From Streptomyces tirandamycinicus (GTDB taxonomy: Bacteria; Actinomycetota; Actinomycetes; Streptomycetales; Streptomycetaceae): a stretch of 64,000 bases of DNA. Every line of letters begins with the position of its first letter. Positions within the stretch are counted from its first letter, which is position 1. A program made the position numbers and the translations under genes. The notes below the pieces were generated by a model. It did not search any database. It worked only from the letters and a program-made list of their open reading frames with translations, and had not been told where the DNA came from. This document shows positions 51,532 through 60,294 of the stretch, piece by piece. The DNA is taken from NCBI RefSeq assembly GCF_003097515.1, contig NZ_CP029188.1, positions 4,041,001 through 4,105,000 of the forward strand, read 5' to 3'.

Positions 51532-52749
51532 TCAGACGGTTGCCGGCGCCCCGATGAGAACGGTGGGTGCGCCGGCCACCCGGGTCAGGAAGACGGTGGC
51601 CGCGTTCGGTCCGCTCGGCTTCACCCTGCGGCGCAGCTCCTCGGGTTCGACCGCCGATCCCCGCTTCTTGACGGTGAGCGTGCCGACCTCCCTCTCGCGC
51701 AGCAGGGCCTTGAGCTTCTTCAGGTTGAACGGGAGTTCGTCGGTGATCTCGTACGCGGTCGCCCAGGGCGTCGGGCGCAGCTCGTCGGCCGTGATGTACG
51801 CGATCGTCGCGTCGAGCAGCCCGCCGTCGAGTTCCTCGGCGACCTCCGCGACCAGATGGGCGCGGATGACCGCGCCGTCGGGCTCGTAGAGGTAGCGGCC
51901 CGTCTTCCGCACCGCCGGGTCGGGCAGTCCGCGCCCGGCGAGCCGGGCCCCGTTCGGCAGCAGGGTGGCGCGCCGGGTGCCCGGCGCGGTGCCGAACCAG
52001 AGCACGGCCTCCTTCACGTCCCCGTGGTCGGAGATCCACTCGGCCTCGGCGTCCCCGGGGATCGCCTCGTGCGGGACGCCGGGGGCGATCTTGAGCGCGG
52101 CGAAGCGCGCCGTGCGCGCCGCGCCGACGGCCCAGGACAGCGGCGGCGAGTACGCCTCCGGGTCGAAGATCCGGCCGCTGCCGCCCTTCGGCCCGCGCCC
52201 GCCCCCCGGCCGGCCGGCGCGGCGGGCGGGGTCGACGAAGACGGCGTCGTAGGAGGACGTCCCGACCTCGGTGACATCGGCCCGGCGGACCTCGATCAGC
52301 GAGGCCAGCCCCAGTGCCTCGGCGTTGGCCCGGGCGACGTCGGCGGCGGCCGGGTCGTGGTCCACCGCGAGTACGGAGATCCCGGCGCGGGCGAGCGCGA
52401 TCGCGTCACCGCCGATGCCGCAGCACAGGTCCGCCACACTCCGTACCCCGAGCGCCGCGAACCGGGCGGCCCGGTGGGCGGCGACGGACGCCCGCGTCGA
52501 CTGCTCCACGCCGTTGGGCGTGAAGTACATCCGGTACGCGTCCCCGGCACCGAACTTCGCCACCGCCCGCTGCCTCAGCCGTGCCTGTGTCAGCGCCGCC
52601 GAGACCAGCCCGGCCGGGTGGTCGCGGCGCAGCCTGGTGGCGACGGCCAGTTCCTGTCCCGGGTCGTAGTCCCGGAGAGCGGCGAGCAGGGCCTGCCCTT
52701 CGGCGGTGAGCAGAGGGGCGAGGGGGGAGGGCGAGCCGGCGTCGTTCAC
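51532..52749 (-). CDS. THUMP-like class I SAM-dependent methyltransferase
   Basis: This protein of about 405 aa has a helical N-terminal part (APLLTAEGQALLAALRDY), the SAM-binding motif VADLCCGIGGDAIALARAG with acidic VLAVDHDP, a catalytic-type FVDPARR, and a C-terminal THUMP-like domain (LKKLKALLREREVGTLTVKKRG). Such proteins are widely annotated as class I methyltransferases; an RNA substrate is likely from the domain type but not shown. The GTG at 52749 (VNDAGSPSPLAPLL) is selected; an ATG at 52809 would add 20 residues. Divergent from the deacetylase gene. Confidence 0.82.
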   Translation of the reverse strand: MNDAGSPSPLAPLLTAEGQALLAALRDYDPGQELAVATRLRRDHPAGLVSAALTQARLRQRAVAKFGAGDAYRMYFTPNGVEQSTRASVAAHRAARFAALGVRSVADLCCGIGGDAIALARAGISVLAVDHDPAAADVARANAEALGLASLIEVRRADVTEVGTSSYDAVFVDPARRAGRPGGGRGPKGGSGRIFDPEAYSPPLSWAVGAARTARFAALKIAPGVPHEAIPGDAEAEWISDHGDVKEAVLWFGTAPGTRRATLLPNGARLAGRGLPDPAVRKTGRYLYEPDGAVIRAHLVAEVAEELDGGLLDATIAYITADELRPTPWATAYEITDELPFNLKKLKALLREREVGTLTVKKRGSAVEPEELRRRVKPSGPNAATVFLTRVAGAPTVLIGAPATV

Positions 52750-52839
52750 CCGGCCATTGTCGGCCAGCCGGGGGACGGTGTGCGGCCGGGCGGCGCGGTC
52801 GGCGCTCATGGGCGCGCGGCGCTGACAGGATGCGACGCC

Positions 52840-54024
52840 ATGCGGCAAGTACGACAAAACGAAAAGAAGCCAGCAATTCGGCGCAGGCGCACCTGGATGT
52901 GCGTGCTGCTCGCGATGGCCGTCGGATCGGGCTGTGCCGCCGGGTCCGGTCAGGCCCCCGGCGGGGCCGGGGCCACCGGGAAGGCGGGTGCCTCCGGCTC
53001 GGCCGCTGCTCCTCCGCACGGCCGGGAGCGGGGGTCCTCGGGGTCGCCGGGTTCCTCGGGAGCACCGGGTTCGTCGGCTTCCTCGGCTTCCCCGGCTTCC
53101 CCGGCTTCCTCGGCTTCCTCGGCTTCCCCGGTTTCCTCGGGGGCGCCGGGGCGGGAGGCCCGGAAGGAGAAGGGCGGCGAGGGAGACCGGAAGGACTCCG
53201 CAGGGAACGGCGGGGACCGCGGCAAGGGCGAGCGCGGTGGGAACCGGGAGCGGGCGGGCGAGAAGGCCGCCGCGGCCGAGGCGCGTGCGAAGCGCCTGAA
53301 GAAGATCCAGGCCGCCCGGGCGGTCGCGGCCAAGCGCTGGGGACTCGCGCAGACCCCGCTCCCCGCGCCCCCGCCGCCCGGCAAGAAGCCGAGGGTCACC
53401 ACCCGCAAGGGCTTCGAGGTCGACCGCCACAAGGGCCTGCCGCCCGTCTTCACCACCGTGCCCACCAAGCAGAAGGTCGTCTTCCTGACGATCGACGACG
53501 GCGCGGAGAAGGACCCGGAGCTGCTGCGGATGATGAGCGAGCTGCGAATCCCGTACAGCGCCTTCCTCAGCGACTACGTCGTCCGCGACGACTACGGCTA
53601 CTTCGAGAAGATGCAGGGCCGCGGCGTCTCCCTGCACAACCACACGCTCACCCACCCCTATCTGCCGGCGCTGCCGTACGCGAAGCAGAAGGCGGAGATC
53701 TGCGGGCAGCAGACCAGGATGGAGAAGCGGTTCGGCAAGCGGCCGCGGCTGTTCCGGCCCCCGTACGGCAGCTACAACCGGGACACCCTGCGGGCCGCCG
53801 CGTCCTGCGGTGTGAAGGCCGTGCCGCTGTGGGCGGCGGAGGCGTTCCCCGACCACATGGAGTGGCGCGAGTGGGACCGCGACCTGCACCCCGGCGACAT
53901 CATCCTCACGCACTTCCGCGGCAAGGCGGAGTGGAAGGGCAGCATGCCGGACATGATCCGCCATGTGATGAAGGTCGTCACGGCGAAGGGCTACGCCGTG
54001 GCGCGGCTGGAGGACTACGTCTGA
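52840..54024 (+). CDS. Exported polysaccharide deacetylase (NodB-fold)
   Basis: This 394-aa protein has a signal (RRRTWMCVLLAMAVGSGC), possibly a lipoprotein signal although the lipobox GSGC is imperfect. A Ser/Ala/Pro/Gly low-complexity stretch (about 45-110) and a charged helical region follow. The NodB domain from about residue 205 shows VVFLTIDDGAEKD, NHTLTHPYL (H-x3-H), FRPPYGSYN and IILTHFRG. Likely action: deacetylation of peptidoglycan or another wall glycan outside the cell. The low-complexity part is encoded by tcggcttccccggcttcc-like 9-18-nt DNA repeats (about 53067-53140). CAGGAT seven bases before the ATG may mark a leaderless start. Confidence 0.88.
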   Translation: MRQVRQNEKKPAIRRRRTWMCVLLAMAVGSGCAAGSGQAPGGAGATGKAGASGSAAAPPHGRERGSSGSPGSSGAPGSSASSASPASPASSASSASPVSSGAPGREARKEKGGEGDRKDSAGNGGDRGKGERGGNRERAGEKAAAAEARAKRLKKIQAARAVAAKRWGLAQTPLPAPPPPGKKPRVTTRKGFEVDRHKGLPPVFTTVPTKQKVVFLTIDDGAEKDPELLRMMSELRIPYSAFLSDYVVRDDYGYFEKMQGRGVSLHNHTLTHPYLPALPYAKQKAEICGQQTRMEKRFGKRPRLFRPPYGSYNRDTLRAAASCGVKAVPLWAAEAFPDHMEWREWDRDLHPGDIILTHFRGKAEWKGSMPDMIRHVMKVVTAKGYAVARLEDYV

Positions 54025-54313
54025 GACCGGCCTGCCCTGCCGCCTGCCGGCGTGAGGCGCGTAGGGGCGCGAGGCGCACGAGGCGCGTGGGGGCGCGCCG
54101 GGTGGAGGCTCGGGGCTCGGATGCCGGGCGCCGGGCGCGAGGTGACGGGGCGTGAGGCCCGCAGCCGGGTGCCCGGCCCGGGATGACGGGCGGCCGCCGT
54201 CGGGCCCGCCGCGCGGTCGCTTGGCGGGCCCGTCCCCGCGGTTTCCCCGCGGCCGCGCCACCCGGGGCGACGCACCGGACCGGGTGGAGGGAACCGGCCG
54301 AACACGCAGTGGA

Positions 54314-54340
54314 TTGGCACTCCGCTTGACCGAGTGCTAA
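54314..54340. promoter_or_regulatory. CIRCE operator 1 (HrcA-binding)
   Basis: TTGGCACTC - 9 nt - GAGTGCTAA, one base off the consensus TTAGCACTC-N9-GAGTGCTAA. It overlaps the -35 box of the groES promoter, as expected for repression by HrcA. Confidence 0.95.
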
Positions 54341-54355
54341 TCCCGGTCATAGTCT
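54326..54355 (+). promoter_or_regulatory. groES-groEL1 promoter
   Basis: TTGACC at 54326-54331 lies in the spacer of CIRCE 1; TAGTCT at 54350-54355 (18 bp) or CATAGT at 54348-54353 (16 bp) serves as -10. The start point would fall between the two CIRCE elements. Confidence 0.75.
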
Positions 54356-54360
54356 CGGCT

Positions 54361-54387
54361 CTGGCACTCCCCACCGGAGAGTGCCAA
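54361..54387. promoter_or_regulatory. CIRCE operator 2 (HrcA-binding)
   Basis: CTGGCACTC - 9 nt - GAGTGCCAA, in the transcribed leader 20 bp after operator 1. It is more degenerate than operator 1 but keeps the 9-nt spacing and the paired core. Confidence 0.92.
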
Positions 54388-54487
54388 CACAGCGACGGGC
54401 AGGTCCGGCACCCGCGACGACGGATCCACCTGGTCGCCACCTCAGACAGATGAACCCCGTGAGATCTCCGAAGGGGGAGGTCGGATC

Positions 54488-54796
54488 GTGACGACCACCA
54501 GCTCCAAGGTTGCCATCAAGCCGCTCGAGGACCGCATCGTGGTCCAGCCGCTCGACGCCGAGCAGACCACCGCCTCTGGCCTGGTCATTCCGGACACCGC
54601 CAAGGAGAAGCCCCAGGAGGGCGTCGTCCTGGCCGTCGGCCCGGGCCGCTTCGAGAACGGCGAGCGTCTTCCGCTCGACGTCAAGACCGGCGATGTCGTG
54701 CTGTACAGCAAGTACGGCGGCACCGAGGTGAAGTACAGCGGCGAGGAGTACCTCGTCCTCTCGGCCCGCGACGTGCTCGCGATCGTCGAGAAGTAG
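54488..54796 (+). CDS. groES: Co-chaperonin GroES
   Basis: This 102-aa lid of the GroEL folding chamber begins (M)TTTSSKVAIKPLEDRIVV, with a mobile loop AEQTTASGLVIPDTAKEKPQ. GTG start behind GAAGGGGGAGGTC. First gene of the CIRCE-controlled groES-groEL1 operon, with groEL1 100 nt downstream. Heat and protein damage are expected to induce it through loss of HrcA binding. Confidence 0.97.
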   Translation: MTTTSSKVAIKPLEDRIVVQPLDAEQTTASGLVIPDTAKEKPQEGVVLAVGPGRFENGERLPLDVKTGDVVLYSKYGGTEVKYSGEEYLVLSARDVLAIVEK

Positions 54797-54896
54797 TTCA
54801 CCGCAGATTTGCCCAGAGCCGCGCCCCTGGCCCCCGCTGATGATGAAGCCGGGCGGCGAGGGGCGCGGTTCGCTTTGAGAGGACTTGAGAAGCTCC

Positions 54897-56519
54897 ATGG
54901 CGAAGATCCTGAAGTTCGACGAGGACGCCCGTCGCGCCCTTGAGCGCGGCGTCAACAAGCTCGCCGACACGGTCAAGGTGACGATCGGCCCCAAGGGCCG
55001 CAACGTCGTGATCGACAAGAAGTTCGGTGCCCCCACCATCACCAACGACGGTGTCACGATCGCCCGCGAGGTCGAGATCGAGGACCCGTACGAGAACCTC
55101 GGCGCCCAGCTGGTGAAGGAGGTGGCGACCAAGACCAACGACATCGCGGGTGACGGCACCACCACCGCCACCGTGCTCGCCCAGGCGCTGGTCCGCGAGG
55201 GTCTGCGCAACGTCGCCGCCGGCGCCTCCCCGGCCGCCCTGAAGAAGGGCATCGACGCCGCGGTCAAGGCCGTCTCCGACGAGCTGATCGCCACCGCGCG
55301 CCCGATCGAGGAGAAGTCCGACATCGCCGCCGTCGCCGCGCTGTCCGCCCAGGACCAGCAGGTCGGCGAGCTCATCGCCGAGGCGATGGACAAGGTCGGC
55401 AAGGACGGTGTGATCACCGTCGAGGAGTCCAACACCTTCGGTCTGGAGCTGGACTTCACCGAGGGCATGGCCTTCGACAAGGGCTACCTGTCGCCGTACA
55501 TGGTGACCGACCAGGAGCGTATGGAGGCCGTCCTCGACGACCCGTACATCCTCATCAACCAGGGCAAGATCTCCTCCATCCAGGACCTGCTCCCGCTGCT
55601 GGAGAAGGTCATCCAGGCCGGTGCCTCCAAGCCGCTGCTGATCATCGCCGAGGACGTGGAGGGCGAGGCCCTGTCCACCCTCGTCGTCAACAAGATCCGC
55701 GGAACCTTCAACGCGGTCGCGGTCAAGGCCCCCGGCTTCGGTGACCGCCGCAAGGCGATGCTGCAGGACATGGCCACCCTCACCGGTGCCACCGTCATCG
55801 CCGAGGAGGTCGGCCTCAAGCTCGACCAGGCCGGTCTGGACGTGCTGGGCACCGCCCGCCGCATCACCGTCACCAAGGACGACACCACGATCGTCGACGG
55901 CGGCGGCAAGAGCGAGGACGTGGCCGGCCGCATCGCGCAGATCAAGGCCGAGATCGAGTCCACGGACTCCGACTGGGACCGCGAGAAGCTCCAGGAGCGC
56001 CTCGCGAAGCTGGCCGGCGGCGTGTGCGTGATCAAGGTCGGCGCCGCCACCGAGGTGGAGCTGAAGGAGAAGAAGCACCGTCTGGAGGACGCCATCTCCG
56101 CGACCCGCGCCGCGGTCGAGGAGGGCATCGTCTCCGGTGGCGGCTCCGCCCTGGTCCACGCCGTCAAGGTGCTGGAGGGCAACCTCGGCAAGGACGGCGA
56201 CGAGGCCACCGGTGTCGCGGTCGTGCGCCGCGCCGCCGTCGAGCCGCTGCGCTGGATCGCCGAGAACGCCGGCCTTGAGGGCTACGTCATCACCGCCAAG
56301 GTCGCGGAGCTGGACAAGGGCAACGGCTTCAACGCCGCCACCGGCGAGTACGGCGACCTGGTGAAGGCCGGCGTCATCGACCCGGTCAAGGTCACCCGCT
56401 CGGCCCTGGAGAACGCCGCCTCCATCGCCTCCCTGCTGCTCACCACCGAGACTCTCGTGGTGGAGAAGAAGGAAGAGGAGCCGGCGGACGCGGGCCACGG
56501 TCACGGCCACGCCCACTGA
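54897..56519 (+). CDS. groEL1: Chaperonin GroEL (GroEL1 type, His-rich tail)
   Basis: This 540-aa chaperonin subunit shows the ATP-binding DGTTTATVLAQALVREG, the apical-domain segment and TLVVNKIRGTFNAVAVKAPGFGDRR. The C-terminus ends in GHGHGHAH, the His-rich tail of actinobacterial GroEL1, rather than the Gly-Gly-Met repeat of E. coli GroEL. Streptomycetes keep a second groEL elsewhere. ATG at 54897 (MAKILKFDEDARRALERG) with GAGAGGACTTGAGAAG upstream. It follows groES and ends at a hairpin. Confidence 0.97.
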   Translation: MAKILKFDEDARRALERGVNKLADTVKVTIGPKGRNVVIDKKFGAPTITNDGVTIAREVEIEDPYENLGAQLVKEVATKTNDIAGDGTTTATVLAQALVREGLRNVAAGASPAALKKGIDAAVKAVSDELIATARPIEEKSDIAAVAALSAQDQQVGELIAEAMDKVGKDGVITVEESNTFGLELDFTEGMAFDKGYLSPYMVTDQERMEAVLDDPYILINQGKISSIQDLLPLLEKVIQAGASKPLLIIAEDVEGEALSTLVVNKIRGTFNAVAVKAPGFGDRRKAMLQDMATLTGATVIAEEVGLKLDQAGLDVLGTARRITVTKDDTTIVDGGGKSEDVAGRIAQIKAEIESTDSDWDREKLQERLAKLAGGVCVIKVGAATEVELKEKKHRLEDAISATRAAVEEGIVSGGGSALVHAVKVLEGNLGKDGDEATGVAVVRRAAVEPLRWIAENAGLEGYVITAKVAELDKGNGFNAATGEYGDLVKAGVIDPVKVTRSALENAASIASLLLTTETLVVEKKEEEPADAGHGHGHAH

Positions 56520-56551
56520 CCCGTAGGGCCCACCGTCCGTTCAGGACACCG

Positions 56552-56588
56552 GAATGCCACCGCTCCCCGGGAGGGGGCGGTGGCATTT
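56552..56588 (+). terminator. Terminator of groES-groEL1
   Basis: gaatgccaccgctccc pairs with ggggcggtggcatttc through a stem of about 15 bp (with G-U pairs) and a 5-nt loop, followed by ccttgg. It begins about 32 nt after the groEL1 stop. Confidence 0.8.
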
Positions 56589-56630
56589 CCCTTGGGTGCG
56601 GGCTGCGCACGGGCCGGGCGCGGCCGGCCG

Positions 56631-57323
56631 CTACATCTCCAGCGCCCCCAGCCGGCCCATCAGCCCGAGCCGGTCGTACTGCCACCAGCCCTCGCAGATC
56701 AGGCCCTCGTGGAGCCGGTGGACGGTCGTCCCGGTCATCGAGACCTGCCTGCCGGTGGGCGCGAGGCCCAGGAACTCGCCCTTGTGCGTGCCCTCCCACG
56801 TCCAGCGGGTGCAGACCCGGTCGCCTTCGGCGACCTGGTCCTCGAGGGTGAAGGTGTAGTCGAAGGCGTCGCGCCACAGGGCGATTTCGCCGCGCAGCGC
56901 CTCGACGCCGATCACGTCCGGGGAGTTGGCCGGGTCGTGGTCGTGGTAGTCCCGGGTGAGCAGTCCGTCGAGCAGCCCCGGGTCACCGGTGAGGGCCTCG
57001 GTGAAGAACCGGGCGCACACCTCCTTGTGCAACTGCTCGTCGCGGATGACCTCCAGGTCGGTGAAGGTCGGCATCCCGTCGCACAGCGCGACCATCTCCT
57101 GGAAGATCCGGTCGGTCTCGGGGAGGTTGGAGTTGCGCATCGCGTCCTCGTACGAGGGAAACTCGACGATCTCCACCAGATGGGTCCCGTCGGAGCGGTC
57201 CTGCGCGAGGACGTTGTGGGTGGCGGTGCGCTTCCCCCTGGTCTGCTCGACCCAGATGTCCAGGAGCCGGTTGAGCTCCTCGACGCGATCCGTCTTGCAG
57301 TCGATCATCTGTACGAAGGTCAT
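56631..57323 (-). CDS. Ester cyclase / SnoaL-like protein with N-terminal ABM-like domain
   Basis: This 230-aa protein has residues about 1-100 of antibiotic-monooxygenase-like ferredoxin fold (MTFVQMIDCKTDRVEELNRL, HLVEIVEFPSYEDAM) and residues about 105-230 of SnoaL-like cone fold (FFTEALTGDPGLLDGLLTRDYHDHDP, FDYTFTLEDQVAEGDRVCTRWTWEGTHKGEF). SnoaL relatives include polyketide cyclases and steroid isomerases, but stand-alone ones are mostly uncharacterised. ATG at 57323. Convergent with groEL1; the SDR gene follows upstream on the same strand, about 200 nt away. Confidence 0.82.
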   Translation of the reverse strand: MTFVQMIDCKTDRVEELNRLLDIWVEQTRGKRTATHNVLAQDRSDGTHLVEIVEFPSYEDAMRNSNLPETDRIFQEMVALCDGMPTFTDLEVIRDEQLHKEVCARFFTEALTGDPGLLDGLLTRDYHDHDPANSPDVIGVEALRGEIALWRDAFDYTFTLEDQVAEGDRVCTRWTWEGTHKGEFLGLAPTGRQVSMTGTTVHRLHEGLICEGWWQYDRLGLMGRLGALEM

Positions 57324-57520
57324 GGTGTCTCCCGGGCGGATGGGGCGCTGCGTCGAATGCACCCATTCTAGTGAAATACGGACACTCCGCCCTGATTTGT
57401 CCTGCCGTTTGCCCTGCCGGGTGAGCGGTTGTGCCGGGACGACCGGCTGCGGCTGCGGCCGATGCGGCCGACCCGGCCGGGCTTGTGATCGGCCCCTCCC
57501 TGCGACCCGGCAGGGCGGGA

Positions 57521-58294
57521 CTACTTCGGCCCGTACTTGCGGCCCGCCCGGGAGCTCACCCCGCCGAGCAGGCCGCGCGGGGCCAGTTTCACCACGCCCA
57601 TCAGAGCCTTGTAGCGCGGGTCCGGCACCGACAGCGTCCTGCCGCGCGCCAGATCGGCGAGCGCCGAGGACACCAGCTTGTCGGCGTCCAGCCACATCCA
57701 GCCGGGGATGTTGTCCGTGCCCATCCCCGCCCGCTGGTGGAACTCGGTGCGCACGAACCCCGGGCAGAGAGCCATCAGCCGCACTCCGGTGCCCGCCAGG
57801 TCGCGCGCCGCCCCCTGGGTGAACTGCACGACCCACGCCTTCGACGCCCCGTAGGTGCCCCGCGGCACGAACGCGGCGACCGACGCCACGTTCACCACCC
57901 CGCCGCGGCCCCGGTCGCGCATCGGTGCGGTGGCCGCGGCCGTCAGCCGCAGCACCGCCTCGCAGTGCACCTTCAGCATCCTCAGCTCGTCGGCCATGGA
58001 GACCTCGAGGAAACGCCCCTTGTTCCCGAAACCGGCGTTGTTGACGAGCAGGTCCACCGGCCGCCTGCGGTCGTCGAGCCGCTTCTCCACCGAGGAGATG
58101 CCGTCGTCCTCGGCCAGATCGGCGGTCAGTACCTCCGCCTCGATGCCGTGCCGGTCGTGGAGTTCGGTGGCCTGATCCTGAAGGCGCTTGGTGTCCCGGG
58201 CCACCAGGACCAGATCGTGTCCGTCGGCCGCGAGCCGCCGTGCGAACGCGGCCCCGATGCCCGCCGTCGAGCCCGTGATGAGTGCTGTCGTCAT
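57521..58294 (-). CDS. Short-chain dehydrogenase/reductase
   Basis: This 257-aa SDR binds NAD(P) through the GSTAGIGAAFARRL motif and has NNAGFGNKG, a catalytic Ser in VNVASVAAF and the YGASK Tyr-Lys pair. A Pro-Gly segment (CPGFVRTEF) follows. The substrate cannot be read from sequence. The ATG at 58294 (MTTALITGSTAG) is chosen; the frame is open further upstream without homology. Confidence 0.9.
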   Translation of the reverse strand: MTTALITGSTAGIGAAFARRLAADGHDLVLVARDTKRLQDQATELHDRHGIEAEVLTADLAEDDGISSVEKRLDDRRRPVDLLVNNAGFGNKGRFLEVSMADELRMLKVHCEAVLRLTAAATAPMRDRGRGGVVNVASVAAFVPRGTYGASKAWVVQFTQGAARDLAGTGVRLMALCPGFVRTEFHQRAGMGTDNIPGWMWLDADKLVSSALADLARGRTLSVPDPRYKALMGVVKLAPRGLLGGVSSRAGRKYGPK

Positions 58295-58546
58295 AGGCGG
58301 CACGTTAGTGCGCCGCGCGCATGCGCGCCGTGCGGGCCCGGCCGCGGTGCCGGGCGTCACCCGGCCCGACGGGGAGCAGGCGCCGCCGCAGGCCGCCCCC
58401 ACCGCGTGCGGCGGCAGGTCCGCCCCCCCACCCCCTTCCGGCGACAGGTCGGTCCCCCCTTCCGGCGGCAGCCCGGTCCCCCCTTCCGGCTGCGGGTCGG
58501 CCGCCCCGCGGTCCGCCGCCCGCGGGGTGCCGTACCCGAAGCACCG

Positions 58547-59218
58547 TCAGCCGCCGCCGTGCTTCTCCGTGTACTCCCGGGCGGTCTTCAGCAGTGCGGA
58601 CTCCATCCACGGCGCCGCGACGAGCGTGCGCGGCAGCAGCCGGCGCTCCAGGGTGGCCGCCCTGAACAGCAGCGCGACGGTGACGTCGTGGTCCGGGCGG
58701 TGCACCACCCGCACCGGGTCGCCGGCCCGGAGCGTCCCCGGTTCGATCACCCGCAGCAGCGCGCCCGGCTGCCCCGCCCGGGTGAACCGCCTGACCCACC
58801 CCTGCTCCCCGAGGTGCCCCTGGAACGTGCTGCAGGGCACCCGGCCGCCCGTGACCTCCAGGACCGCACCGGAGCCGATGAGCCAGCGCTCCCCGATGAG
58901 GGCCCCGTTCACGTCGAGGCCGGTGGTGGTGAGGTTCTCCCCGAACGCGCCGTCCGCCAGCGTCCGGCCCAGCTCGCGTTCCCAGCGGTCGAGGTCCTCA
59001 CGGGCGTACGCGCTGACGGCCCGGTCCTCGCCCCCGTGGAAGCGGGGGTCGCCGATCTCGTCCCCCTCCACCCCGCTCGCTCCTGTGCCCCGCGGCCCGG
59101 GGGCGAAGACCCGCACCGGGCCCGCGACGGGCTGCTTGTCCACAGCGCTGAGGCCACTGGCAGCGGAGGTGTGCTCGACGGCCCTGAGCCGCCCCACGTT
59201 CACGGAGAGGAGTTCCAT
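58547..59218 (-). CDS. MOSC domain-containing protein (YiiM-like)
   Basis: This 223-aa protein of the MOSC family shows FHGGEDRAVSAYAREDLD, FGENLTTTGLDV and the conserved Cys in GRVPCSTFQGHLG. MOSC proteins carry or transfer sulfur or bind molybdenum-type cofactors; YiiM reduces N-hydroxylated compounds together with partner proteins. ATG at 59218 (MELLSVNVGRLR). Divergent from a LysR regulator over 79 nt, so the regulator may control it. Confidence 0.9.
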   Translation of the reverse strand: MELLSVNVGRLRAVEHTSAASGLSAVDKQPVAGPVRVFAPGPRGTGASGVEGDEIGDPRFHGGEDRAVSAYAREDLDRWERELGRTLADGAFGENLTTTGLDVNGALIGERWLIGSGAVLEVTGGRVPCSTFQGHLGEQGWVRRFTRAGQPGALLRVIEPGTLRAGDPVRVVHRPDHDVTVALLFRAATLERRLLPRTLVAAPWMESALLKTAREYTEKHGGG

Positions 59219-59285
59219 GCCCCGACGCTAAGCCCAGCGCCTCAAAGCATCCATCGCATATCTCACATCTGCCCCAAGTGTCTCT

Positions 59286-59291
59286 TATGAT
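59286..59291 (+). promoter_or_regulatory. LysR-gene -10 box implying a leaderless transcript
   Basis: TATGAT, close to the ideal -10 hexamer, ends 6 nt before the GTG at 59298. The divergent 79-nt spacer also holds ATAT/CACAT stretches that could bind the LysR protein. Confidence 0.5.
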
Positions 59292-59297
59292 CGAGGG

Positions 59298-60188
59298 GTG
59301 ATCGAACCCCGCCACCTCCGCGTCCTGCGCGCCGTGGCCGCCACCGGCTCCTTCTCCGCGGCGGCCCGTGAGCTGGGCTGCACCCAGCCCGCCGTCAGCC
59401 AGCAGATGAAGGCCCTCGAGGCGTCCGCGGGCACCCCGCTGCTGGTGCGGACCGGCCGGGAGATGCGCCTCACCCAGGCAGGGGAGGCGCTGGTGCGTCA
59501 TGCCGCGGGGATCCTGGCCGGGCTCACCGCCGCCGAGGAGGAGGTCGCCGCGATCGCCGGGCTGCGCTCCGGCCGGGTCCGGCTGGTGTCGTTCCCCAGC
59601 GGCAGCTCCACGCTGGTGCCCACCGCCCTCGCGGCCCTGCGGGCAGCGCACCCGGGCACCCGTGTCTCCCTCGTCGAGGCCGAGCCGCCGCGTTCCGAGG
59701 AGATGCTGCGGGAGGGGGACTGCGACGTGGCCCTGGCGTTCCGGTACGGCACCGGGGGCACGGAGTGGTCGGACCTCGTCGTGCGGCCGCTGCTCAGCGA
59801 CCGGCTCACGGGGCTGGTACCGGAGGGGCACCGCCTCGCGGACGCGGACTCCGTCTCCATCGCGGACCTGGCGGACGAGCCCTGGATCGCCGGATGCCCG
59901 CGCTGCCGGCGCCGGCTCGTGGAGGTCTGCGAGGAGTCGGGGTTCACCCCCAGGATCGACTTCGCCACGGACGACTACCCGGCCGTGGTCGGACTCGTCG
60001 GCGCCGGTCTCGGCGTCGCGGTGCTGCCGGGGCTCGCACTGGAGTCCGTACTGCCCAAGGGGGCCCGGACGGTTGCGGTGGAGCCCCCCGTCCACCGCGA
60101 GATCGTGGCCCTGACGCTGCCCGATCTGGCTCAGGTGCCCGCGGTCGCGGCCACTCTGGACAGGCTGGCCATGGCCGCCGCGCGCTGA
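59298..60188 (+). CDS. LysR-family transcriptional regulator
   Basis: This 296-aa regulator has an N-terminal winged helix-turn-helix (HLRVLRAVAATGSFSAAARELGCTQPAVSQQMKALE cut across residues about 5-40), a linker helix and a periplasmic-binding-protein-like effector domain (VRLVSFPSGSSTLVP onwards, and VGLVGAGLGVAVLPGLAL). GTG start. Divergent from the MOSC gene; LysR proteins typically control the adjacent divergent gene and themselves, so the MOSC gene is the likely target. Effector unknown. Confidence 0.92.
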   Translation: MIEPRHLRVLRAVAATGSFSAAARELGCTQPAVSQQMKALEASAGTPLLVRTGREMRLTQAGEALVRHAAGILAGLTAAEEEVAAIAGLRSGRVRLVSFPSGSSTLVPTALAALRAAHPGTRVSLVEAEPPRSEEMLREGDCDVALAFRYGTGGTEWSDLVVRPLLSDRLTGLVPEGHRLADADSVSIADLADEPWIAGCPRCRRRLVEVCEESGFTPRIDFATDDYPAVVGLVGAGLGVAVLPGLALESVLPKGARTVAVEPPVHREIVALTLPDLAQVPAVAATLDRLAMAAAR

Positions 60189-60294
60189 CGCGCGGCACAA
60201 CGCCCCCCGGGTGCGCCGTCCCGGGCGGCGGACGTCCCCGGTTGCGCCCCGGACGCTGCAGGAACGTTTCTTCTCCAGTCGTCACGGCTCCGGG

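Larger units (their letters stand above)
54025..54487. other. Gap before groES: repeats and CIRCE-controlled promoter
   Basis: 54025-54300 is very GC-rich, with scattered gaggcgcg and gccgggcg motifs and a ggcccg...cgggcc hairpin near 54174-54238, perhaps ending the deacetylase transcript. From 54314 on come two CIRCE operators and the groES promoter. No gene is seen. Confidence 0.6.

Noticed and set aside
58295..58546. Gene between the SDR and MOSC genes
   Set aside because: Open frames here are Pro/Arg-rich products of ggtccccccttccgg-type repeats; no start signal or similarity was found.
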